NCBI GenBank assembly: GCA_963678205.1
Contig: OY782760.1
Coordinates: 2,852,001-2,916,000, forward strand
DNA from: G963556115 sp963678205
GTDB taxonomy: Bacteria; Planctomycetota; SZUA-567
Reading direction: 5' to 3'
DNA length: 64,000 nt
The notes beneath the pieces were generated by a model. That model was not told the origin of the DNA and did no database searches. It saw only the letters and a program-made list of their open reading frames with translations. How positions within the stretch are numbered: position 1 is the first letter of the stretch; every line of letters begins with the position of its first letter. The position numbers were made by a program, and so were the translations under genes. This document shows, piece by piece, positions 18,069-27,915 of this stretch.

Positions 18069-20252
18069 TCATGCCATATATGTTCCAACTTGATAAATAA
18101 TAACCGAAAGAATAAACGAGCCAATCATGCTACCAACACATGCAAATATTGTCCACGCCCATGATGACTCACGAGCCATAACAACAATAGTCACAAAGCA
18201 AGGACAATATAAAAGCAAGAATACAAACACACTTATCACAGCCGGCATTGTCCAGCTGGTGTCTTCCCTCATCCTATCAACAAAGCTTCTATCTTCTCCC
18301 TCAACCACCTCATCAGGATCAGCTTCACCGAGTGAATACGCAGTAGATAGAGTAGAGACAATCACTTCTTTTGCAGCAACCCCTGCAAAAAGAGCAATAT
18401 TCACCCTCCAGTTAAACCCTGCAATATGTGTAATTTTTTCAAGATTTGTACCAATTCGCCCAGCGACTGAGTAACGTAAAGCCTGTTCTGCACGCTCTGA
18501 TTCAATTGCAACTTTTTTATCAGTCAGTTCTTCTCCGCTATACTTATCAGATATCTGCTCTACTTCAATATCAAATTTACTATTAATCTCTTCTGGCAAT
18601 TGAGGAAACGTCATTGCAACCCACAAAAGTACAGAGATAGCAAAAATCACGGTACCAGCCTTCTTAACATACTGCCAGACTCGTTCAAGCGTATGGACTG
18701 CGACCCCATAGAAAGTTGGCATGCGATAAGGAGGAAGCTCCATAATAAACGGAGTTGACTCCCCTTTAATTACAGTCTTTCTCAGAAGCAGACTAACCAG
18801 CAGCGCCGCAACCCAGCTGCCCAAAGTGAGAGTAAGCATAACCGTATCTGCATTATCAGGAAAGAACGCCGCACACAAGACAAGAAAAGCTGTAATCTTT
18901 GCGCCACACACGAAGAATGGTGCTGTAAAAATTGTCGCAAGTCTCTCTCTCTTACTTCTAAGAGTTCGTGCAGCCATTACACCTGGCACAGCACATCCTC
19001 CCGGTATTCCACCAGAAAGAATAAACGGCATAACCGATGCCCCATGCAGTCCAAATGATCGCAACAACCTGTCAAACATATACGCAACACGCGACATATA
19101 CCCGAGATCTTCGAGAAAAACCAGCATCGCAAACATTATCAAAATTAGTGGTGCAAATCCCATCACTGCTCCAACCCCATCAATAACTCCGCTCACAATC
19201 AGGCTCTGCATCAATCCTTCTGGAATAAACCGAACTGCTAAATCAGCAAACCACCCAAACAGATCCTCTACCCATCCCTGTGGTATCGCGCCCACATTAA
19301 AAGTAACATGGAACATCAGATATAAGATACCAACCATAATCAGTGGCCCCAATAAGCGTTGAGTAAGGACTTTATCCACCTTATCAGAAATATCATAGTT
19401 TACTTTTGAACTTCTAGTAACAACATCTTTCAGGAGTGCATTAATATACCCATAGCGGTGATCAGCAATCAAAGCTTCCGGATACGATTCCAATGATTTC
19501 TGAATATGCTCTTTTAATTTATCAACCTTACCCAGCAGTTCACGGTGGAGTTCACCCAAGCCTTCCCCCTGTTTAAGTACAGCGGAATCCTCTTCTAAAT
19601 ACTTCAACGCAGTCCATCTTGCAGGATACTTATGAGTCATAAATTTATTCTCAGATATCTCACTACTCATACTATCCAGCATAGCGTCAAGATCAGCACC
19701 ATAACTAATCATCAGAGGCTCACTTGAGTCTTCTTTTTGCGCTTCAAATATTGACACCACATGCTGCATCAATTCACTCTTACCTACTCCACGTCGCGCA
19801 ACACATTCAATCACAGGAGTTCTTATAAGCGAACTTAGTTTTTTAGAATCAATATGAACTCCGTTTTTACGTGCCGAATCCATCATATTAAGCCCAACAA
19901 CAACCGGGATTCCCATCTCCATAAGCTGCACAGTCAAATACAGACTACGTTCAATTGCAGTAGCATCCAGCATACACAAAATCACATCGGGTTTTTCATT
20001 AATAATCACATCTCTTGCAACAACCTCTTCAAGCGAATATGAACTTAAAGAATATGTTCCCGGAAGATCAGTAATCTCAATATCATAGTTATCCGCATGA
20101 AACACTCCCTCCATGCGATCCACTGTAATCCCTGGATAGTTCCCAACTCTTGCCGTTGCTCCTGTAAGAGCATTAAACATTGTTGATTTTCCACAATTTG
20201 GTTGCCCAGATAGAGCAACTTTAATAACCTGTTTTTTCCGACCGTTATTCAT
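18069..20252 (-). CDS. feoB: Ferrous iron transporter FeoB (first copy, in the ferrosome-like operon)
   Basis: A 727-residue inner-membrane Fe2+ transporter. The N-terminal G domain has G1 GQPNCGKST (16-24), G2 region with NYPGITVDRMEG, G3 DLPGTYSL and G4 NMMD. The helical insertion follows, then the Gate/membrane part with GGCAVPGVMAARTL and the second Gate motif reading FFVCGAKITAFLVLC; the usual form is SCGARLxxF, so the Ser before Cys is Val here. The C-terminal Gate half contains LFAGVAAKEVIVSTLSTAYS. It follows feoA by 106 bases and opens the operon that ends with the two P-type ATPases, so iron imported here may feed the storage compartment. Confidence 0.96.
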   Translation of the reverse strand: MNNGRKKQVIKVALSGQPNCGKSTMFNALTGATARVGNYPGITVDRMEGVFHADNYDIEITDLPGTYSLSSYSLEEVVARDVIINEKPDVILCMLDATAIERSLYLTVQLMEMGIPVVVGLNMMDSARKNGVHIDSKKLSSLIRTPVIECVARRGVGKSELMQHVVSIFEAQKEDSSEPLMISYGADLDAMLDSMSSEISENKFMTHKYPARWTALKYLEEDSAVLKQGEGLGELHRELLGKVDKLKEHIQKSLESYPEALIADHRYGYINALLKDVVTRSSKVNYDISDKVDKVLTQRLLGPLIMVGILYLMFHVTFNVGAIPQGWVEDLFGWFADLAVRFIPEGLMQSLIVSGVIDGVGAVMGFAPLILIMFAMLVFLEDLGYMSRVAYMFDRLLRSFGLHGASVMPFILSGGIPGGCAVPGVMAARTLRSKRERLATIFTAPFFVCGAKITAFLVLCAAFFPDNADTVMLTLTLGSWVAALLVSLLLRKTVIKGESTPFIMELPPYRMPTFYGVAVHTLERVWQYVKKAGTVIFAISVLLWVAMTFPQLPEEINSKFDIEVEQISDKYSGEELTDKKVAIESERAEQALRYSVAGRIGTNLEKITHIAGFNWRVNIALFAGVAAKEVIVSTLSTAYSLGEADPDEVVEGEDRSFVDRMREDTSWTMPAVISVFVFLLLYCPCFVTIVVMARESSWAWTIFACVGSMIGSFILSVIIYQVGTYMA

Positions 20253-20358
20253 TCACTATTCTCTCTATAATTTTTAAAACGAATGCATATTAACGCGAAC
20301 TAACAAATAAAGAACCGCTTAAAAAAATTAGCGCACACTAACATACGTTTCAAATTTT

Positions 20359-20595
20359 TTACTCTTCTGATGACTCACAATACACATAATCAGCCTCATT
20401 ATTACGCAGAGTAAGAGTAAATCCTTTAAGCCTTATAGCGACAGGATCATACAGAGGTGCACGCCCGACAATAGTAAACTCTGTTCCCGGAACTATCCCC
20501 ATATCTCTTATTCTCCTGCCCAACTCTCCTTTTGCAGACACTCTAGTTACAATCCCAGTATCATCATTCTTCATTTTTCGAATATTCATATGCAT
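20359..20595 (-). CDS. feoA: Ferrous iron transport protein FeoA (first copy)
   Basis: A small SH3-like cytoplasmic protein that supports FeoB. I place the start at ATG 20595 (MHMNIRKMKNDD) because AGGTGA lies 7 bases upstream; a TTG ten codons earlier at 20625 keeps the frame but has no ribosome site, so the protein is 78 residues. It shows the FeoA pattern: GELGRRIRDMGIVPGTEFTI, then APLYDPVAIRLKGFTLTLR. It heads the minus-strand operon of eleven genes. Confidence 0.93.
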   Translation of the reverse strand: MHMNIRKMKNDDTGIVTRVSAKGELGRRIRDMGIVPGTEFTIVGRAPLYDPVAIRLKGFTLTLRNNEADYVYCESSEE

Positions 20596-20625
20596 AATAA
20601 AATCACCTGTATTAGATGTAGCCAA

Positions 20626-21084
20626 AATTAGGAATACCTACTAAAGTTTTATAGATTTAACTTTGTTTGTCATAATATAACTCTTTTCGTATGTATTTCA
20701 ATTCAAAAATAAAATTATTATTAAAATTCTATATTAAAAAGCGCCACAATCACACTATCAATAATCACGCAACAATTAGTATATCAAGATGTTGACAATA
20801 ATAATTAGTTTAGAATTAAACTCGTTATTCTATATTTCACTTAACCTTTACCATACAACTCCATCTATCAAAACAGCCATTTTCTTCACATAAATATCAA
20901 TACAAAGTTTTAAATAATAAATATTGCAAATATTGCGCCAAGCCTTACCATTCCATACTTCACAAATTTAATAATTTCCAATACTTTTATAAATAAATCG
21001 ACATTATAAAAGACAACACTATTGACTGAAAGTTAATTGAGACTAATATTGTTTTTTTAAACTAATAAACCTTAGGAATAATAA
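20626..21084. promoter_or_regulatory. Divergent feo promoter region
   Basis: 459 bases between two divergent feoAB operons without a gene. Near the plus-strand feoA a sigma-70 promoter fits well: TTGACT (21022-21027), 17 bases, AATATT (21045-21050), 35 bases from the ATG. Its spacer holds AGTTAATTGAGACTAAT. A second site at 20803-20822 reads ATTAGTTTAGAATTAAACTC and contains the palindrome GTTTA-gaat-TAAAC, just after a TTGACA at 20793-20798. The two sites resemble each other in opposite orientation and may be iron-regulator operators (Fur or DtxR type); they do not match the classic Fur box closely. Confidence 0.45.
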
Positions 21085-21327
21085 ATGAACTCAATATCTT
21101 TACGGTTGCTTCCTCAAAAGAGCAAAGCAGAAATAACAAGAATAATCGCCAAAGGAGAGCTTGCAAAACGTATCAGAGACATTGGCTTAAATCCTGGAAC
21201 AGAGTTAGAGGTTATTGGCAAAGCGCCACTAAAAGACCCTGTAGCAGTAAGAGTTCGAAATTTCACCTTAGCATTGAGAAACAATGAAGCAGATCATATA
21301 TTTGTATTACCGGTACAACCAAACTAA
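21085..21327 (+). CDS. feoA: Ferrous iron transport protein FeoA (second copy)
   Basis: An 80-residue FeoA with the same core as the first copy (GELAKRIRDIGLNPGTELEV, then APLKDPVAVRVRNFTLALRN). The two end alike (NNEADHIF versus NNEADYVY), so they are likely paralogues from duplication of the whole feoAB unit. The start ATG has TTAGGA upstream. It is 17 bases ahead of feoB and read from the promoter at 21022. Confidence 0.94.
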   Translation: MNSISLRLLPQKSKAEITRIIAKGELAKRIRDIGLNPGTELEVIGKAPLKDPVAVRVRNFTLALRNNEADHIFVLPVQPN

Positions 21328-21344
21328 TATTAATAGAGACAACA

Positions 21345-23522
21345 ATGAAAACATATCACAATTTAATATCTATTGCATTAGCAGGTAACCCTAATTCTGG
21401 CAAGACAACAATGTTCAATCTTCTTACCGGAGCCAGGCATAAAGTTGGAAATTATCCAGGAGTTACAGTTGAACGAAAAGAAGGAATCGTAGAGTACAAA
21501 GCAAATTGTATTAATTTCATTGACCTTCCTGGAACCTACTCATTAAATTCTTATTCTCCCGAAGAGCTAGTAGCCAGAAAATATCTACTCGAAGAGTGCC
21601 CACATGCTGTATTAGTTGTAGTTGACAGCACAGCTCTTGAACGAAGCCTATACTTTATCCTCCAACTTTTAGAGATTGGACTTAAAGTAATTATTGCGTT
21701 AAACATGATTGATGAAGCTGAAAAATCTGGACTTAAAATAGATATTAAAAGCCTTCAAAATGAGCTAGGAGTCCCAATAATTCCTACTATTGCCCGCACA
21801 GGTAAAGGGAAGTCTGAAATTCTTAATGCAATTATTCAGCTCTCAGTAACACCAAACCAAGCACCATTAAAAATCAATTATGGTCAAGAATTAGAACAAG
21901 CGTTAAAAAAAATGACAAACTTAATAGAATCTACAAATTTTCTAGACTTCAATTATAATAACAGAACAACAGCAATAGGTTATCTTGAACGAGACGCAGA
22001 GATAACCAACAAAGGCAAACTTGAAAATCCCGATATTCATAATATTCTCACTGAAGAAGCAATTGAGACTACACGAATAACAACCAGTTTATGCACATAC
22101 ACACCAGAGTCAATAATAGCCGATCAAAGATATGACTACATCTCAGCTCTTATCAAAAATCGAATAAACTATAGTAAACGAACCAATCAATTCAAGAGAG
22201 ATTTTACTGAAATTATTGACAGACTAGTTACAAATCCTCTATTTGGTACAATATTTTTATGTCTTGTATTATATGCTACGTTTCTATTTGCAACATCTTT
22301 GAGCGAGTGGCCTATGGGAATCATTCAAACCGGTTTTGACTGGTTAAGTAAAATTGCCCAACAAATAATTCCAAATGGTCTTTTAAAATCATTAATAATA
22401 AATGGCGTTATTAATGGTGTAGGTTCCGTACTAAGCTTTGTTCCTATAATTGGTTTGATGTTTATCGCAATTTCAATGTTAGAAGACACGGGGTATATGG
22501 CACGAATGTCTTATATGCTTGACAAAGTATTCCGTATTTTTGGTCTTCATGGAAATTCTATTGTGGCTCTAGTTGTATCCGGTGGAATAGGTGCAGGCTG
22601 CGCGGTTCCAGGAGTAATGGCTACCCGCACGCTAAGAGATCGCAAGGAAAAAATTGCAACAATAATTACTGCACCGATGATGAGTTGTGGCGCAAAGCTA
22701 CCTGTTTTTACTGTTTTATCAGCAGCGTTTTTTCCAAATCATATTACAGAATCATTATTCACAATAACAATACTATCGTGGTTATTTGTATTTACTGTAT
22801 CCAAGCTACTGAGATCAACGATAATTTCGGGAGATTCAACACCTTTTTTAATGGAACTTCCACCATACCGCTTACCAACACTCAAATGTCTTATTCTCCA
22901 TTCATGGGAACGAGTCTGGCAATATATACGAAAAGCAGGTACAGTTATTCTCGGTGTATCTATTATACTTTGGGCAGCGATGACCTACCCAAATATTACA
23001 CCCGAGAAAGCAGCATATTATCAAAATAGTCGCACATCCATAACAGAGAATGATAAACTAAACAATGCCGAAAAAGAAACAGCATTACATCAATTAGCTA
23101 ACAATGAAGCAGAAGACAAATTAGAAAACTCTTATGCTGGAAAGATAGGTAAAATGCTCGAGCCAATAAGTCGCCTTGCAGGGTTTGATTGGAAAATTAA
23201 CATTTCACTTGTAGGCGGACTAGCAGCCAAAGAGGTTATTATTTCAACACTCAGCACAGCATTTTCGATTGGAGAAGTAGACCCAGAAGAAAGCAGCTCA
23301 CTGACTGAAGTATTAAAAAATAATAAAGCATTCTCAACATCTACAGCAATCTCTCTAATATTGTTTTCAATTCTCTATGCGCCATGCTTTGTAACAGTAG
23401 TTGTAATTGCAAAAGAAGCTGGAGTACATTGGGCATTATTTTCCCTTGTATTTAATACCCTTCTTGCTTTTGCTGTATCAGCTACATTTTTCCAGATTTC
23501 AACACATTACTTTAATCTATAA
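21345..23522 (+). CDS. feoB: Ferrous iron transporter FeoB (second copy)
   Basis: A 725-residue Fe2+ transporter. G domain: GNPNSGKTT (about 15-23), NYPGVTVERKEG, DLPGTYSL, NMID. Membrane part: GGIGAGCAVPGVMATRTL and the canonical second Gate motif MSCGAKLPVFTVL, then LVGGLAAKEVIISTLSTAFS. The Gate is closer to the FeoB consensus than in the first copy, so this may be the ordinary uptake pump while the other serves the storage operon. It lies in a feoA-feoB-diguanylate cyclase unit, each gene about 20 bases apart. Confidence 0.96.
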   Translation: MKTYHNLISIALAGNPNSGKTTMFNLLTGARHKVGNYPGVTVERKEGIVEYKANCINFIDLPGTYSLNSYSPEELVARKYLLEECPHAVLVVVDSTALERSLYFILQLLEIGLKVIIALNMIDEAEKSGLKIDIKSLQNELGVPIIPTIARTGKGKSEILNAIIQLSVTPNQAPLKINYGQELEQALKKMTNLIESTNFLDFNYNNRTTAIGYLERDAEITNKGKLENPDIHNILTEEAIETTRITTSLCTYTPESIIADQRYDYISALIKNRINYSKRTNQFKRDFTEIIDRLVTNPLFGTIFLCLVLYATFLFATSLSEWPMGIIQTGFDWLSKIAQQIIPNGLLKSLIINGVINGVGSVLSFVPIIGLMFIAISMLEDTGYMARMSYMLDKVFRIFGLHGNSIVALVVSGGIGAGCAVPGVMATRTLRDRKEKIATIITAPMMSCGAKLPVFTVLSAAFFPNHITESLFTITILSWLFVFTVSKLLRSTIISGDSTPFLMELPPYRLPTLKCLILHSWERVWQYIRKAGTVILGVSIILWAAMTYPNITPEKAAYYQNSRTSITENDKLNNAEKETALHQLANNEAEDKLENSYAGKIGKMLEPISRLAGFDWKINISLVGGLAAKEVIISTLSTAFSIGEVDPEESSSLTEVLKNNKAFSTSTAISLILFSILYAPCFVTVVVIAKEAGVHWALFSLVFNTLLAFAVSATFFQISTHYFNL

Positions 23523-23544
23523 TGATAAAGAATAATTCTTTTAA

Positions 23545-24450
23545 ATGAATAAACTCAAACTATCAACCAAGTTCGCAATAATCCTGGGGCTACTAATAAT
23601 ACTCCCTAATTCATTACTCATGTTGCTACATGAGACAAAGAACTCATTTGATGCTCATCTTCTTCTTTTTATTTATACAACAATGATATTTGTATTTATT
23701 TTTCCTTTATCAAAAATAATTGCCTATATAGTGACAAATAATGATCTGTTACGAATCAACAAAAGACTTAACAAAGCAAAAAATGGTGAGTATAAAGAAT
23801 ATTTTTCTCTTCCAGTCCAAAAAGAAAACGAAGATGAAATTGTTAAATTAAAAAGAAATATAAACTGGCTCATACATCGAGTTTCAACAAGAGAAAACAC
23901 ACTACATAACAAGTTAGAATCAGAAAAAAACAGCAAAAAAGTATTCAAAGAAAAATCATATATTGACAGCTTGACGCAAATTTATAACCGCAGGTACTTT
24001 GATGAGACGATAAACTCACTACTCAAGACTTCCTATACCAACCAAACAAATATCGCATTAATAATAATTGATTGCGACCACTTTAAAAGCATAAATGATA
24101 CGCATGGTCACCAAGCGGGCGATTCTGTACTTCAGCTCTTAGGTAAGATTCTTTCAAAATCAGTCCGCAGTACAGAAGATTATCCATTTAGGTATGGTGG
24201 AGATGAGTTTGGTATAGTACTACTAAATACTCCTGATTCGCGCTTGCAAACAATTGGTGATTCAATAAAGAACAGATTTAAAAGAGATAACGAATACTCA
24301 GCAACCCTCTCTATAGGCATTGCCAACTTACGCCCAAGTTCTAATTGTACAATAACTCCAGAAAATTTAAAAGCTATTGCAGACAAAGCTCTATATGAAT
24401 CAAAAGAAAACGGCAAGGATCAGGTTAATATAAAATTCATTACCGAATAA
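23545..24450 (+). CDS. Membrane-anchored diguanylate cyclase (GGDEF)
   Basis: A 301-residue protein with two N-terminal membrane helices (about 9-30 and 38-63), a HAMP-like or coiled-coil linker (about 70-135) and a GGDEF domain. The Mg-binding IIDCDHFKSIND (about 172-183) and the catalytic loop GGDEF (about 218-222) are intact, so it should make cyclic di-GMP. The inhibitory RxxD site expected five residues before GGDEF reads STED and is absent, so product inhibition is probably lost. It starts 22 bases after feoB and is likely co-transcribed, linking Fe2+ uptake to c-di-GMP signalling. No sensory domain outside the membrane is large enough to name. Confidence 0.9.
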   Translation: MNKLKLSTKFAIILGLLIILPNSLLMLLHETKNSFDAHLLLFIYTTMIFVFIFPLSKIIAYIVTNNDLLRINKRLNKAKNGEYKEYFSLPVQKENEDEIVKLKRNINWLIHRVSTRENTLHNKLESEKNSKKVFKEKSYIDSLTQIYNRRYFDETINSLLKTSYTNQTNIALIIIDCDHFKSINDTHGHQAGDSVLQLLGKILSKSVRSTEDYPFRYGGDEFGIVLLNTPDSRLQTIGDSIKNRFKRDNEYSATLSIGIANLRPSSNCTITPENLKAIADKALYESKENGKDQVNIKFITE

Positions 24451-24564
24451 TAAATCAACAAATATGCAATGTAAAAAATTTTGGCTTAAAGTAGTAAAAC
24501 CAAACAGCTCCCTTAAAAATTAACAAAACCAGAAGGAAACAACAGCCCTATTCGTCCACAAAGT

Positions 24565-25650
24565 ATGCATAAAGATTTTAATTCTCGTGAATGGATAACT
24601 CATTATAAGTGTATTAGCTACCTTCTTGGAATTTGTTTTACACACTATTCAAGGAAAATTTTTGTCGCAAGAATCATCAGTGAAACAAAGATGCCCTATA
24701 TCACAGATATAACTGCAAATAAAATTAAAAATTATATAGCGACATTTAGAGAACTCGAAATCGCTGCTAGTACAGCAAACTGCGTTGTAGTTAAATTCAA
24801 TACATTCTGCAACTGGATGTATAAACAAAATATAATCAGAGACAACCCTATCTCAAAAATAATCACACTCAATGAAAACGCAGATAAGAGAATTGTCCGC
24901 AAAGCTCGTACATCAAATAAAATCGACAGACTCCTTCAAGCAACAGCCAACTCAGAAATAAGATATAAAATGAGCAGATATGAAAGAGGTCTGATTTACA
25001 GACTGGCATTAAGCTCAGGATTGAGAGTTAAAGAAACAAGAACGCTGGAGGTCAATAACTTTGATTTTTCAAAAAAATAGCCCAAGTAACAATCAGTGCA
25101 AAAAAATGAAAAAGCAAGTAGAGAAAATGTTCTCCCACTCAAACCAGACCTAGCAGCTGACCTGCAAGAATACTTCAAAACTAAACCTACAACAATTCCT
25201 CAGAACTTTGCTTTTACCAATCTTCCTGGCGTGGTGCCCCAATGATAAAGAAAGACCTGAAATAAGCAGGAATAGAACTTAAAAACGATCTTGGGCGACT
25301 TTACTTTCATGCTTTACGCCACACATACGTCACATTACTTACAAAAGCCAATGTTCACCTTAAGAAATGCCAGAAACTCATGAAGAACACCAAGATGAAT
25401 ACAACAATGAGCCTCTATACCCATGTTGTTCTTTCAGATAAAGCCGAGCTCTATCTTCTCTACCAGAGTTCAATATTGTCACAAATTTTGAACAGAAAAC
25501 TGGTAAAGGAGGTATAATAAATGACATGATAAGCGCAAAAATACCCTTAAAATCGGAAATTCTGGGTGCAAGTAAAGTAGTAAAATTAGCACATAAAGAA
25601 AAAGGTAACCCTTTATCACTAAAGGATTACCAGTTTGATATATCTGGAGC
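24565..25650 (+). pseudogene. Decayed tyrosine recombinase (integrase) of an older element
   Basis: This is a degenerate copy of the intact integrase at 37414-38625. The first open part (to 25080) reads ARIISETKMPYITDITANKI and FCNWMYKQNIIRDNPISKI like the intact protein, and stops early after NNFDFSKK. Homology continues in shifted frames through HALRHTYVTLL, VHLKKCQKLM and MSLYTHVVLSDKAE to KGNPLSLKDYQFDISGAGNE, so the catalytic R-H-R-H-Y half is split by frameshifts and stops. It ends directly in a copy of the tRNA-Gly 3' half. It is the scar of an earlier element in the same tRNA site. Confidence 0.88.
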
Positions 25651-25693
25651 GGGCAATGAGATTCGAACTCACGACCCCCACCTTGGCAAGAAG
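25651..25693. repeat. attL: direct copy of the tRNA-Gly 3' half
   Basis: These 43 bases are identical to 38571-38613, the antisense of the 3' half of tRNA-Gly(GCC) up to the anticodon loop, after which the two copies diverge (AAGACACAG here versus GTGGTGCTC in the true gene). It marks the left junction of the right-hand element; about 12.9 kb lie between the two copies. Confidence 0.9.
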
Positions 25694-26434
25694 ACACAGT
25701 CACACGATAACTCATTAGATAACAGAATGTTGCACAATTCACAACACAAACAAGCGCACTCAAAAAGTAACCACGAATTCACCAGATCAAATAACATGAA
25801 TTCGAGCGCCTATAATAGTAAAGATAATTCTCACAATACAACAACAACAATCATAGAAATAACCAAACTAAATATCCCAGATATTCAAAAAGCAAATCTA
25901 ATAGAGTTGTTGCTTACAAAATTGCTGCCCTGAACGTAACAAGTCCAATATTATAAAAAAGTTACCAGACAACAAAATAGTAATGGACACTCAAGCGGAC
26001 ACTTATAATAATTTATTACAAACATCATTAATCCCAGAAGAGCTCAAACAAATAATACAAACCAGTTAAATTTCACCACACATTAAACTAGCAATAACAG
26101 CATTACTAGACACCTTACTCCCTACTTAGTAAAAAAACCTCTAAAACGGCATAGTTTTAGAGCAAACTATGAGATTAACAGCAAGACAAAACTATTGCAA
26201 AAAGACATAGTCAGACCTGTAGTTTTGTGAATATGGGCACATCTTTCGACCTATACTTTACAGGCTATGCAATAATCAGGAGGTGCTACATCTACATTTA
26301 TTTATCTCAAAAAACATTTGATAGTATAAACTTAATATTGATATCCTGTTATCCTCATTGAAATTTGATAGATAATTCTCGCTATATAACTTGCACATTT
26401 CAAGCAGTGAAAGTTTATAAGAGATAATAAATAG
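25694..26434. other. Left end of the integrated element, no confident gene
   Basis: The first 240 bases stay open in the frame of the old integrase, an accident of fusion at the att site. A possible 28-codon frame (25983-26069, MDTQADTYNNLLQ...) and a related phrase upstream (IPDIQKANLIELLLTKLLP) look like debris of a small gene. An inverted repeat CATAGTTT/AAACTATG lies at 26150-26171. Otherwise nothing is recognisable. Confidence 0.4.
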
Positions 26435-27760
26435 CTATTCTGGTTCTTTATTAATGTAATCCCCTAGTTTATAGCCCTTATAAGGGTACCCTTCTTTGAT
26501 ATTCCAAATCCCATCATATTCATTGTTAAGTGGCCTGCCGTTCATTTCTCCTGGACTAAAATTATATCTTAGCAATAGAATTATATCTGAACTTACAGAA
26601 GAACTCTGGAGGTAGTAACTGTGGTTGATGCCGACGCGTTTTGCCTCTGATATAATTATGTTTACATCTGGAAGCTCTTTGAGTAGTGCGAGACTTTCTC
26701 CTGTTAAGCGGCTATCGTTTATTACCCCTAGACGCCTCATTCCTGATCTCAACCATTCTGATAAAGCGAGCGCTCTATCTTTTGGTGCTCCAAAAATAGA
26801 TAATTTCTCTGGCATCTTCAAGACATCAGCTCCAATAACCCTCTGCTTCATAAAGTTGACATCAACATCAGGAGCAATAAGGACAATATTTCCAAGGTTG
26901 TATCCTTTACCAGGCTCCAAACTTTGTGCAGTATTGAAAATAGCCATTTCTGTCAGGGTATTGACAATGATATCGCACCCACGACTATGTCCTACTAAGT
27001 GAATTTTTTCGACTTCTGGCATATCACTCAGTGAAAGTAGCAGAAGCTTTAAATGCGCAACAGAAGCATCTCCAGCTTGAGAATCCGCAAAATACCCTTT
27101 TAAACCGCCTGCTGCAGCCGGCCAGGAGTAAACGATTGGTACACCAGTCCTACCCATAAAATGCCAGAGTTGCGACCAGTCATCAATACCTTGATTAAAA
27201 GAGGTGTTAAAGCCGTGTAAAAAGATGTATACCTCTTTTTTGTTGGCCACTTTCAATTTTTTGTCTACAGTATTTATAAACTTCTTTAATGCTGTTTCCT
27301 GAGCTTTATCGTATGCCCCTTCACCATGGTGTTTGTCATAGACCTTTTCGAAAAGCTGTCTCGGGAATTGGAGTGTTTTCGCTATTTCTGTAATGTTGGT
27401 AATTCGAACAGGAAGGCTCAGATCTCTGAACTTTTCATAGCTTAAGACCTCTAATTCATCCCAGTTTAACTGCCAACCCATCTCCACTCTGGCTTCGCCA
27501 ATAGTGATGCAATTGCTGCGGTTTGAAGAATAATACTTCTTCTTGCCTTTTTCGGTATCTAAAGCTTTTTCACGATCTGTTACATAAATAATATCTACCG
27601 GATTAGTCTTTAAGGTTTCAGGAGTATCAGCAAAGAGATATTTTTTATTCTCTCCGGAGTACAGATTTGGTTGATCCATTAAAAATTCTGTACTACCGCA
27701 TCCCATAAAAATAATGGTAAGACATGGTATTAGTAGTAGAAATAACTTTTTTCCCATCAT
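26435..27760 (-). CDS. Lipoprotein alpha/beta hydrolase (DUF900-like)
   Basis: A 441-residue protein with a lipoprotein signal: MMGKKLFLLLIPCLTIIFMG then Cys21 followed by Gly. The family landmarks of DUF900 hydrolases follow: PVDIIYVTDREK (about 53-64), VYIFLHGFNTSF (about 175-186), VYSWPAAAG, the nucleophile elbow GHSRG (about 257-261) and IAPDVD; a candidate catalytic His is in GINHSYY near the C-terminus. It should sit on the inner or outer membrane facing the periplasm. Substrate unknown. It lies 155 bases after the HlyD gene of an efflux operon on the same strand and is cargo of the integrated element. Confidence 0.85.
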   Translation of the reverse strand: MMGKKLFLLLIPCLTIIFMGCGSTEFLMDQPNLYSGENKKYLFADTPETLKTNPVDIIYVTDREKALDTEKGKKKYYSSNRSNCITIGEARVEMGWQLNWDELEVLSYEKFRDLSLPVRITNITEIAKTLQFPRQLFEKVYDKHHGEGAYDKAQETALKKFINTVDKKLKVANKKEVYIFLHGFNTSFNQGIDDWSQLWHFMGRTGVPIVYSWPAAAGGLKGYFADSQAGDASVAHLKLLLLSLSDMPEVEKIHLVGHSRGCDIIVNTLTEMAIFNTAQSLEPGKGYNLGNIVLIAPDVDVNFMKQRVIGADVLKMPEKLSIFGAPKDRALALSEWLRSGMRRLGVINDSRLTGESLALLKELPDVNIIISEAKRVGINHSYYLQSSSVSSDIILLLRYNFSPGEMNGRPLNNEYDGIWNIKEGYPYKGYKLGDYINKEPE

Positions 27761-27915
27761 ATGCTACCCCTTGTAAAATTTAAGTAAAACACTAAGCTAT
27801 CTTTAACAATAAGATATTCTGTATACATTATTGTTAAAGATAGTTCAAGATAACACACTATAAGAACTTAGACTTAGATTATCCAGTCATAGACCGTAGT
27901 ATTTAATTATATTGG

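Noticed and set aside
9609..20595. Magnetosome gene cluster
   Set aside because: None of the core genes (mamA, mamB/M cation diffusion facilitators, mamE/O proteases, mamK actin, mamQ) is present; ATPase-based content fits ferrosomes better.
25526..25933. A 135-residue gene containing AGNEIRTHDPHLGK
   Set aside because: That phrase is the antisense translation of tRNA-Gly; the frame is the tail of the dead integrase fused to element DNA.
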